A DNA stretch of 64,000 bases from VAZQ01 sp963756715 (GTDB lineage: Bacteria > Pseudomonadota > Alphaproteobacteria > Rhizobiales > Xanthobacteraceae), in NCBI GenBank assembly GCA_963756715.1, contig CAVWOV010000030.1:62001-126000 (forward strand). Direction: 5' to 3'. A model generated the notes under the pieces. That model saw nothing but the letters and a program-made list of their open reading frames with translations. It did no database searches and was not told the DNA's origin. Each line of letters begins with the position of its first letter. The stretch's first letter is position 1. Of the stretch, positions 24,753 to 32,021 are shown piece by piece. The position numbers and the translations under genes were made by a program.

Positions 24753-26343
24753 TCACCAGCCCAAGGCCAGGCCGTCGCGGCGGCCGTCGGCGCCGCCGCG
24801 AAGAATGCCGGCCTCCCAATCGATCCAGATCGCCTGCGCGGTGCCGAGCGGATTTTCAGCGGTCGTCACGGTATGGCCGAGCGCCGCAAGCCCGTCGGTG
24901 ACGGACTTGGGCACGGTGCTTTCGACCTGGATGGTGTCACCATGCGCGAAAATCCGCGGCGCATCGATCGCCGCCTGAATTCCCATGCCGTCGTCGATGA
25001 TGTTGGTCAGCAACTGCACCTGACCGAACGGCTGGAACTGTCCGCCGGTGACGCCGAACGGCATCACCGCGCGCCCGTTGCGCGTCAGCATCGCCGGGAT
25101 GATGGTGTTGAGCGGCCGCTTGCGTCCCGCGATGGCGTTGGGGTGGCCGCGCTCAAGCGTGAAGCCGCAGGCGCGGTTGTGAAAGATGACGCCGGAGGCC
25201 GGGCTGACGATGCCGCTCCCGAAGTCGTCGAAAATCGAATTGATGAAGGCGACGGTGTTGCGCTCGGCATCGACGATCGCCACAAAGGTGGTGTCGCGAT
25301 GCTCCGGGATTGGAAACGGCGCGAGGCCGTCGATGCGGCGTTCAAGCGACACCCGGCTGCGCAGTTTTCCGGCGCGCGCATCGGACAGCAACGCCTCGAC
25401 CGGGATCGTTCCGGTGCGCGGGTCGCCGATGAAGCAGTCGCGATCCGCATAGGCCTGCCGGCCGATCTCGCTCAGCACATGACAGCGCTCGACCGAGAGC
25501 GCCGGCCAGCGCGATAGATCGAAGCCTTCGAGCGCTTTGAGCATCGCAAGCGGAACGAGGCCCTGGCCGTTGGGCGGGCACTCCCACACGTCGTAGCCGC
25601 GATAACTTGCGCGGATCGGCGTCACATATTCGGGCGCGTAGTCGGCGAAATCTCCCGAGCGTGTGACAGCCGCCGGCCGCGCGCAGCGCATCGATCATGT
25701 CGCGGGCGATCCAGCCTTGGTAGAACGCCGCGGGCCCCTCGCTCGCAATGCTCCGCAGCGCGGCTGCGAGCGCCGGCTGCTTGTGGATATCGCCCGGCCG
25801 CGGCGCCTTGCCGTTGGGCAGAAAGACCTCTGCGGCGGCGGCATTGCGGCGCAACTTCTCCACCTGCTTGGCCCAGTCGCGGGCCACCCGCTCGCTGACC
25901 GGATAGCCGTGCGTCGCGGCATCGATCGCGGGTGCGAGCAGTTCCCCCAGCGTCATGGTGCCGTGGTCGGCGATGAGCCTCGCCCACGAGGCGACGGCGC
26001 CCGGCACCGTCACGGCATCGGCGCTCTCCGCCGGGATCGCCGTCATGTTGCGGCCGAGATAGCGATCAAGGCTTGCGGCTGCCGGTGCCCATCCGGAGCC
26101 GTTCAGCGCGATGATCTCGCCTTCGCCGCGCGGCATATAGAGCACGAAGCAGTCGCCGCCGATGCCGGTCTGCGTGGCTTCGACGACGCCGAGCAAGGCG
26201 ACCGCCGCGACCGCGGCATCCATCGCGTTGCCGCCGCGGCGCAGGACATCGAGCGCGGTGAGCGTCGCAAGCGGATGCGAGGTTGCGGCCATGACCCGCG
26301 TGCCGAACGCCTCGGATCGGCCGGACAGCTCAAAATCCCGCAT
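24753..26343 (-). pseudogene. Gamma-glutamyltransferase family protein, single-base frame break
   Basis: The N-terminal part from ATG 26343 has VMAATSHPLATLTALDVLRR and GNAMDAAVAAVALLGVVE, followed by TGIGGDCFVLY. The C-terminal part carries the autoprocessing threonine region (HRDTTFVAIVD), AFINSIFDDFGSG and FGVTGGQFQPFGQVQ, so both subunits of the Ntn hydrolase are present. The frame breaks in CCC at 25654-25656: deleting one base joins GGCHTLG to DFADYAPEYV and gives about 529 residues, the usual size. The enzyme cleaves gamma-glutamyl amides. It starts seven bases after the DUF1445 stop. No export signal is visible, so it may act in the cytosol. Confidence 0.85.
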
Positions 26344-26350
26344 GGGGCTG

Positions 26351-27163
26351 TTACAGAACTGCAAGCGAGGCGTTCCGCAGGTCCGTGATCAGCATCGCGG
26401 ACGGCGCATGGGTGATGCAGAGCGGCGGCTTCGCGTTCTTCACGGCGAGTTGCGGCGTGAGTCCGCAGGCCCAGAACACCGGCAGTTCGCCCGGGGCGAC
26501 CTCCGGATCGCCGACGTCCTGGAAGCGCCGGTTGAGATCGACGCCGATGTCCTCCGGCATGCCGATGTGGACCGGAGCGCCGTGAACGTTGGGAAAGCGC
26601 GAGGTGATCTGAATGGCGCGAATGGCGTCGGCGGGCTTGAACGCGCGCATCGTCACCATCAGCGGACCCTTGAAGGGCCCGGAGGGCGTCGTGGGAATGT
26701 TCGTGATGTACACCCCGGCGACGCCGTTGCGTTCGAGAAAACGCAGGCGCAACCCGGACGCCAGCAACGCCTCCTCGAACGAGAACGAGCAGCCGAGCGC
26801 GAAGGTGACGAGATCATCGCGCCAATAGGAGGTGATGTCGGTCACCTCCTCGACGAATTCGCCGTCCCGGAAGATGTGATAGCGCGGAATGTCGGTGCGG
26901 ATGTCGAGGTCCGCGGCCAGAGACGGCAGGCGTGGATCGCCGGGATCGGAGCGGGCGATCAACGGGCACGGCTTCGGGTTGCGCTGGCAATAGAGCAGAA
27001 AGTCCTCGGCGAATGCACGTGGAAGTATGCAGACATTAGCCTGCACGCATCCGGGCGCGATGCCGGCCGTGTAACCGGTATAGCCGCCGGTGCGGATCGC
27101 GCGCCGCGCCGCCTGCGGGTTCGAACGGTCCCACGTTTCGTCTTGCAGTGCTGCAACGTTCAT
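26351..27163 (-). CDS. DUF1445/UPF0317 family putative hydro-lyase (D-glutamate cyclase-like)
   Basis: From ATG 27163 the 270-residue protein matches the YcsI/DUF1445 family in length and motifs: AARRAIRTGGYTGYTAGIAP, CVQANVCILP, DLVTFALGCSFSFEEALL, VYITNIPT and PVHIGMPEDIGV. These proteins are annotated as putative hydro-lyases and are related to a domain of D-glutamate cyclase. Activity on a glutamate-derived or 5-oxoproline-like compound would fit the adjacent gamma-glutamyltransferase, but this is inference. The open frame continues upstream through the promoter region; the chosen ATG gives the family's usual start. It leads the operon and is divergent from SBP2. Confidence 0.8.
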   Translation of the reverse strand: MNVAALQDETWDRSNPQAARRAIRTGGYTGYTAGIAPGCVQANVCILPRAFAEDFLLYCQRNPKPCPLIARSDPGDPRLPSLAADLDIRTDIPRYHIFRDGEFVEEVTDITSYWRDDLVTFALGCSFSFEEALLASGLRLRFLERNGVAGVYITNIPTTPSGPFKGPLMVTMRAFKPADAIRAIQITSRFPNVHGAPVHIGMPEDIGVDLNRRFQDVGDPEVAPGELPVFWACGLTPQLAVKNAKPPLCITHAPSAMLITDLRNASLAVL

Positions 27164-27228
27164 CACATCGACCAGTGCGTACGAGATATCGTCATGTAAG
27201 GCGGCGCGAGGTGTCGCATCCGCGTCGC

Positions 27229-27270
27229 CGGAATTCTGTATACCAAATCGGCCGCCGCCTTGTATACTGA
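27229..27270. promoter_or_regulatory. Two GTATAC boxes in the divergent promoter region upstream of SBP2
   Basis: GTATAC occurs at 27238-27243 (within CCGGAATTCTGTATAC, CAAATCGG) and again at 27262-27267 (CTTGTATACTGATCC), 24 bases apart. The first is a near copy, in the same orientation relative to its gene, of the box upstream of SBP1 at 17576-17602. The sites lie between the DUF1445 operon and the SBP2-SBP3 genes. A GntR-type operator is a reasonable guess; none is encoded nearby. Confidence 0.5.
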
Positions 27271-27342
27271 TCCGGCCGCCGGGTGGGTCGGTCGGTCTCG
27301 CACACGCAACGCCGACCCAACACATTGTCATAGAGGTGTTCC

Positions 27343-28341
27343 ATGCGGATACTCGGCATCGGCCTTCGCGCGACCGGATTGGGGCTGCTGACGCTTGCGC
27401 TGGTTTGCGCCGGTTCGGCCCATGACCGCGCACAGGCGTTGGACAACGTCACGCTCATCACCGATTTCGGCTTCAACGGCCGTCACGCCTATTTCTATGT
27501 TGCGATCGAGAAGGGCTACTACAAAGCCGCCGATCTCGACGTCAAAGTCGTCCGCGGCCAGGGCTCGGTCGATGCCATCCGGCAGGTCGGCGCCAACAAT
27601 GCGATCGTCGGGTTCGCGGACGCCGGTTCGCTGGTGCTGGCGCGCGGCAACGATCAGATTCCGGTCAAGCTCGTCGCGATCGTCTACGCCAAGCCGGCAC
27701 AGGCGGTGTTCTGCCGCGAGGATTCCGGCCTCAAGCAGCCCAAGGACCTCGAGGGAGCATCGATCGCCAATCCGGCCGGCGGCGCGACCGTGGACATGTT
27801 CCCGATCTACGCCAAGGCTGCCGGGTTCGATGCCAGCAAGGTCAAGTGGATCGTCGCCGGCAGCGACGCGCTGCCCGGATTGCTCGCCGGCAAACGGGTG
27901 CCGTGCGTCGGTCAGTTCACCGTCGGTGCACCATTGCTGATGCGGCAGGTGGCGCCGGCCAAGCTGGTGCGCTTCGCCTTCGCGGATGCGGGTGTGAACT
28001 TCTACGGCAACGGCATCATCGCGACCGACACCACGATCGCCACCAAGCCCGAGATTGTGAAGCGGTTCGTGGCTGCGACGATCCGCGGCATGAAGGATGC
28101 GTTCGCCAATCCCGAGGAGGCGGGACAGATCATCCACAAATATCATCCCACGATCGACGTCGCGGTCGCCAAAGGCGAGACCGAAGCCGTGGCCGAGCTG
28201 GCGCAACTCAAAGGTCAGGAACTCGGTGTGATCGATCCGGCGCGCATCGAAGAAACCATCAACGTCATCAAGGGCGTCTTCAAGCTCAAGACGCCCGTGA
28301 CGGTGAACGACATCTACGCGCCGGGCTTCGTGTCGAAGTGA
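27343..28341 (+). CDS. ABC transporter substrate-binding protein, NMT1/THI5-like (SBP2)
   Basis: This 332-residue protein has a signal peptide (residues about 1-33, LLTLALVCAGSAHDRAQA) followed by the NMT1/THI5-like fold: VTLITDFGFNGRHAYFYVAI, EKGYYKAADLDVKVVRGQGS, VYAKPAQAVFCREDSGL, ending VNDIYAPGFVSK. It is a close homologue of SBP1, and the two genes share an upstream box. It is followed 37 bases later by SBP3, which belongs to a different subgroup. The divergent catabolic operon suggests that the ligand is related to gamma-glutamyl or diaminopropionate compounds. No transporter membrane genes are present. Confidence 0.88.
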   Translation: MRILGIGLRATGLGLLTLALVCAGSAHDRAQALDNVTLITDFGFNGRHAYFYVAIEKGYYKAADLDVKVVRGQGSVDAIRQVGANNAIVGFADAGSLVLARGNDQIPVKLVAIVYAKPAQAVFCREDSGLKQPKDLEGASIANPAGGATVDMFPIYAKAAGFDASKVKWIVAGSDALPGLLAGKRVPCVGQFTVGAPLLMRQVAPAKLVRFAFADAGVNFYGNGIIATDTTIATKPEIVKRFVAATIRGMKDAFANPEEAGQIIHKYHPTIDVAVAKGETEAVAELAQLKGQELGVIDPARIEETINVIKGVFKLKTPVTVNDIYAPGFVSK

Positions 28342-28378
28342 CGCCTGTCATCATCGTGACCGTCGCGCCGGAGGTTCC

Positions 28379-29314
28379 GTGAGCGTTGCCAGAATAGCCG
28401 TCCCGGACCTCGTCTCGAACTCGTACTTCCCGGCGATCGCGGCGATCGAACTTGGCTTCTTCGCCAACGAAGGGCTTGAGGTCGTCCACGAGCTCATTTT
28501 CCCCAACTACAAGGCCTATGAAGCACTGCGCGATGGCAGGATCGATTTCGTCGCCGGCCCGGCGCATGCGGCGTTCCTGGCATTTCCGGAACTGGCAGGC
28601 GCGAAATTCCTGGCTGCGCTGGCGCAGGGCATGTACTGGCTCCTGGTCCTGCGAGCGGATCTGGCGGCGACGCCGGGCGACGTCAACGCCGTCAAGGGCC
28701 GCACCATCGGGGCGGCACCGCTCGTTAACGAGGGGCTTAAGCGCCTGCTCATCGACGCCGGTCTCGATCTCGAACGCGATGATGTCCGCATCGTCGGCGT
28801 CCCCGGCGCGAATGATCCGGGCGTGTCGTTCGGCGTGGCCGCCGCGCAGGCGCTCGAAGCGGGCCAACTCGACGGCTTCTGGGCCAACGGCATGGGCGCG
28901 GAAAATGCCGTTCGGCGCGGCGTCGGCAAAGTGATTTTGGATGTGCGGCGCGGGCTCGGCCCGGCGGTGGCGTTCCACTACACGATGCCGGTCCTGGCGA
29001 CGAGCGACGATGCGATCAAGCGCGATCCGGAGATGGTTGCGGCCGGCGTACGTGCCGTCGTCAAAGTCCAGCGTGCGCTGAAGGCCGATGTTGGTCTGGC
29101 CACCAAGGTCGGAGAAGCGATGTTTCCGCCGGCCGAGGCGGCGCTGATCGCCGCGGTGGTCGAGCGTGATCTGCCTTACTACGATCCGGCGATTTCGGAA
29201 GCCGCGGTTACTGGCCTCAATCGCTTCGCCAAGGCTGCCGGGCTGCTGCAAGGCTCCGTCCCCTACGAGCAGGCCGTTGCGATGGAGTTCCGCCATCTGT
29301 GGGCCGGTGGCTAG
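28379..29314 (+). CDS. THI5/NMT1-like binding-fold protein without signal peptide (SBP3)
   Basis: This 311-residue protein begins directly with the fold (MSVARIAVPDLVSNSYFPAI, AAIELGFFANEGLEVVHEL), with no hydrophobic leader, so it is probably cytosolic. Conserved segments are GMYWLLVLRADLAA, GRTIGAAPLVNEGL, GFWANGMGAENAVRRGVG and DLPYYDPAISE. It is a clear full-length paralogue of the gene at 57050-57991, which also lacks a signal. GTG at 28379 follows GGAGG. Family annotation would call it an ABC transporter substrate-binding protein. Because eukaryotic THI5 is a cytosolic protein of this fold, an enzymatic or sensory role should be considered; no THI5 active-site motif is visible. Confidence 0.8.
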   Translation: MSVARIAVPDLVSNSYFPAIAAIELGFFANEGLEVVHELIFPNYKAYEALRDGRIDFVAGPAHAAFLAFPELAGAKFLAALAQGMYWLLVLRADLAATPGDVNAVKGRTIGAAPLVNEGLKRLLIDAGLDLERDDVRIVGVPGANDPGVSFGVAAAQALEAGQLDGFWANGMGAENAVRRGVGKVILDVRRGLGPAVAFHYTMPVLATSDDAIKRDPEMVAAGVRAVVKVQRALKADVGLATKVGEAMFPPAEAALIAAVVERDLPYYDPAISEAAVTGLNRFAKAAGLLQGSVPYEQAVAMEFRHLWAGG

Positions 29315-29347
29315 CCACTTCGCGCGCAGCGTTAGTTCATGCGCTCA

Positions 29348-29692
29348 TCAGGCGGCGGCGGTTTTGGCGACCGCGCGTACCGGCGGCTCGGTGTATTCCA
29401 CATCGCCAGTATTGTCGGCGACCGCAAAGGTGACGAAGTACTCGATGTCCGGATAGACGCCGTAGCGCGCAAGAATTCCGTCGAGCCACGGCCCCTGGTA
29501 GAACGCCTTGGCGTCGGCAAGGGTGTCCCATTGGTAAACGCCGCCCGCAACGCCGTTCTCATTCCAGATGAACTGCTTCCGGATGAAACCCTTCTCCTTC
29601 TGGAAGCCCGGCGCGATCTTGTGGAAATGCGCCAAGCACTCATTCCGGCCAATCGTGGGGGGAAGCTTATAGCGGACGATCGCGGTGATCAT
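29348..29692 (-). CDS. Small Abm/YdhR-like alpha+beta-barrel protein
   Basis: This 114-residue protein begins MITAIVRYKLPPTIGRNECL and contains FQKEKGFIRKQFIWNENGVA and GGVYQWDTLADAKAFYQGPW, the pattern of small dimeric ferredoxin-like monooxygenase-type proteins (Abm/YdhR group). It runs opposite to SBP3, converging on it. A second protein of broadly the same type is at 53399-53752, also near a THI5-like gene. Catalytic activity is not assured in this superfamily. ATG at 29692 follows an AGGAGA ribosome site. Confidence 0.7.
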   Translation of the reverse strand: MITAIVRYKLPPTIGRNECLAHFHKIAPGFQKEKGFIRKQFIWNENGVAGGVYQWDTLADAKAFYQGPWLDGILARYGVYPDIEYFVTFAVADNTGDVEYTEPPVRAVAKTAAA

Positions 29693-29801
29693 GCGGGTCT
29701 CCTGTCGTGATCGTCAGATCAACGCTGCACGAAACATGCCATTCCGCATATAATTTGTCGATCAAGCGCTGCTTCCAGGCGCGGAGCAGCCGATCAAGAA
29801 T

Positions 29802-29826
29802 CGTCCCGCCCCCGGACGGTGGGACG
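29802..29826 (-). terminator. GC-rich hairpin downstream of the ectB-like gene, possible terminator
   Basis: On the minus strand CGTCCC, an eleven-base-plus loop and GGGACG form a stem about 90 bases after the ectB-like stop, followed by ATTCTTGATC. The T content after the stem is low, so this is a weak candidate. Confidence 0.25.
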
Positions 29827-29915
29827 GACCGTTCCGAGGGCGGGTGGTTGGAGGCGCGGCCTGCGGCCGTGGGAACCGCGGGCGAAGCCTCCGGCTGTTG
29901 GTGTCGGTGATGCGC

Positions 29916-31253
29916 TTACGCGGCCAGCGCCTCCGCGGTGTCGGTGGCGCCGAACTCTTCGGCCATGGCGCGCTCCAGGATGTCCATGCCCTCTTCGAGT
30001 TCGGCGAACGTGGTGGTCAAGGGCATCATGCACTTGATGACCTCGTCCTCCGGGCCGGCGCGCTCGATGATCAGGCCGTAGGTGTAGGCCTTCTTGGTCA
30101 CCGACGCGGCGCGGGCCGGGTCGGCGCAGCGCACGCCGATCATCATGCCGCGGCCCTTGACCTCGACGGCGTGGCCTTCGAAGCGATCCACCAGACCCTG
30201 CAGGCGCTGCTCGAGGTAGCGGCCCTTGGCCTGGATTTCGTTCTGGAACGCATCGTCGGACCAGTAGTGCTCGATCGAAGCCGTCGCGGTGACGAAGGCG
30301 TGGTTGTTGCCGCGGAAGGTGCCGTTGTGCTCGCCCGGCTTCCACACGTCGAGTTCGCGCTTGAGCACCACCAGCGCCATCGGCAGGCCGTAGCCCGAGA
30401 GCGACTTCGACAGCGTGATCACGTCCGGCTTGATGCCGGCCGGCTCGAACGAGAAGAACGTTCCGGTGCGGCCGACGCCGGCCTGGATGTCGTCGACGAT
30501 CAGCACGATGCCGCGCTTGTTGCACAGCGCCTCAAGGCGCTTGAGCCAGTCGATGCGCGCCACGTTGAGCCCGCCTTCGCCCTGCACAGTCTCGAGGATC
30601 ACGGCGGCCGGGGTGTCCATGCCGCCAGACGGGTCGGAGAGCACCTTCTCGAGATGCGCGATGGTGTCGACGCCCTCGCCGAAGTAGCCGTCGAACGGCA
30701 TCGCGGTGGTGTTGGTCAAGGCGACGCCGGCGGCGGCGCGCAGGTACGAGTTGCCGGTCACCGCCAGCGCGCCCATCGACACGCCGTGGAAGCCGTTGGT
30801 GAAGTAGATGACGTTCTGGCGGCCGGTGACCTTGCGGGCGATCTTCAGCGCGGCTTCCACCGCGTTGGTGCCGGTCGGGCCGACGAACTGCATGACGTAG
30901 TTGTCGAGGCCGCGCGGCTTGAGGATGACGTTCTGCATCGCCTCCAGGAAGCGCTCCTTGGCGACCGTGTGCAGGTCGAGCGAGTGGGTGATGCCGTCGT
31001 CCATGATGTAGTCGACCAGCGCGCCCTTGAAGACGTCGTTGTTGTGGCCGTAGTTCGAGCGAGCCGGCGCCGGCCAGGAAGTCGAGGTAGCGGTTGCCGT
31101 GCACGTCGGTGAGCTCGGTGCCCTTGGCGCGGCTGAACACGGCCGTTAGAAGCTGCGGGCGTAGGAGCGCACGTTGGATTCGAGGCTCTCGAACACCGCG
31201 GTCTCGGTCTTCGGGGCGGCGATCTGGGTGGTGATGTTCGTGCGGTCCAACAT
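29916..31253 (-). pseudogene. ectB: EctB-like diaminobutyrate-2-oxoglutarate aminotransferase, two frame breaks
   Basis: The corrected protein begins MLDRTNITTQIAAPKTETAV. It has the EctB/class III aminotransferase pattern: FLAGAGSLNYGHNND, YVMQFVGPTGTNAVEAALKI, TNGFHGVSMGALAVTGN, VDDIQAGVGRTGTFF and the PLP lysine in ITLSKSLSGYG. It should convert aspartate semialdehyde and glutamate to 2,4-diaminobutyrate. The frame breaks twice: near 31146-31152 (one base lost, TAA after RSYARSF) and near 31056 (one base gained, CTCGAAC for CTCAAC). The main intact block is 29916-31004. Start ATG 31253 follows AGAGGA. No ectA, ectC or lysine/aspartate-kinase partner is adjacent, so its pathway is unclear. 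Confidence 0.85.
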
Positions 31254-31308
31254 GGTGTCCTCTTTGTCCCGGTTCGGGGGGCGACCAATCGCCCTGTCCA
31301 TGACCAGG

Positions 31309-31351
31309 ACCTTACGGACACCCCCCAATCGCCGATGTGCTCGCCATCACG
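31309..31351 (-). promoter_or_regulatory. 43-bp conserved leader element A, upstream of ectB
   Basis: This element aligns without gaps to 31847-31889: 20 of 21 bases match at 31331-31351 and about 34 of 43 overall. On the minus strand both copies hold ATG GCG and a TAA exactly eleven codons later, so each could encode an 11-residue leader (MASTSAIGGCP here). It sits 55 bases before the ectB start. TGTCC also occurs between the element and the gene in both copies. Confidence 0.5.
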
Positions 31352-31567
31352 CTTCGGCGCTTTTGGCGGCGGCCGGGCGGGCAAGGGAATGCAGGGCGCA
31401 GGCCGGTTTCGGGCGGCCGCCAGGGGTGGCAAGGATCTCAACCTCTTGCCTTATCCGATTGATCTATCGTGTGTTTTCGCGAGAACCCTCCTGTCTGGCG
31501 GATGCGGCCATCGCCTGGCTGGGCCGCCCAAACCGGGGCTTGCCGCGACCAGGCGAGGTGTTTGTCT

Positions 31568-31786
31568 TTAGGCGGCCAGTTCGAGGACGCCCGGCACCGC
31601 GACGACCAGTTCGGGCCGGTTGCCGTTCTCGAACCGCGCGAACTTGAAGGCTTCGGCCCGGCTGACGAACAGCCCGCCACGCAGCCCGCGCTGATCCTTG
31701 GCGATCCACTGGCCGCGGCTGTTCTTGCCGATCAGGAACACCGAGGTGTCGAGACCGTTCGCTGCGAATGTTTCACCTTGGCGCAT
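31568..31786 (-). CDS. Small conserved-looking hypothetical protein
   Basis: This 72-residue protein begins MRQGETFAANGLDTSVFLIG and contains GKNSRGQWIAKDQRGLRGGL, VSRAEAFKFARFENGNRPEL and VVAVPGVLEL. It looks soluble and beta-rich, without signal or membrane segments. I recall similar uncharacterised small proteins in Bradyrhizobium but cannot name a family. The conserved 43-base leader element lies 60 bases upstream, as it does for the ectB gene. The ribosome site is weak (AGGACAGT). Confidence 0.55.
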   Translation of the reverse strand: MRQGETFAANGLDTSVFLIGKNSRGQWIAKDQRGLRGGLFVSRAEAFKFARFENGNRPELVVAVPGVLELAA

Positions 31787-31846
31787 GACACTGTCCTTCG
31801 AATTGGCGTTTCGTTGTCCGGGCGGCTGTCACCGCCATCTGTCCGC

Positions 31847-31889
31847 ACCTTATGGATGCGCCCGCCGCGCCGATGTGCCCGCCATCACG
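31847..31889 (-). promoter_or_regulatory. 43-bp conserved leader element B, upstream of the 72-residue protein gene
   Basis: This is the second copy of the element at 31309-31351, in the same orientation and at a similar distance from its gene (60 against 55 bases). The possible leader peptide here is MAGTSARRAHP, again ended by TAA at the same position. The ACCTTA...GGA block and the GCCGATGTGC, CGCCATCACG block are the conserved parts. Confidence 0.5.
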
Positions 31890-32021
31890 ATTGTGCGCAT
31901 TGGCGTCTGGTGCCCTGTTTCCGAAGTTCGAATCGGCGGCACTAGCCGCGCAGGGCGGCCTGGGTTTAACGTCTCGGCAGAGAGCCACGCCGGCATGACG
32001 CAGTTCCCCGAACGAGGTTTC

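Noticed and set aside
28379..29314. SBP3 as a true THI5 HMP-phosphate synthase
   Set aside because: No THI5 catalytic signature is visible; only the general fold and absence of a signal peptide agree.
31331..31351. Sigma-54 promoter in the conserved 43-base element (TGGC...GC)
   Set aside because: The GG to GC spacing is 11 rather than 10 bases and the rest of the consensus is missing.
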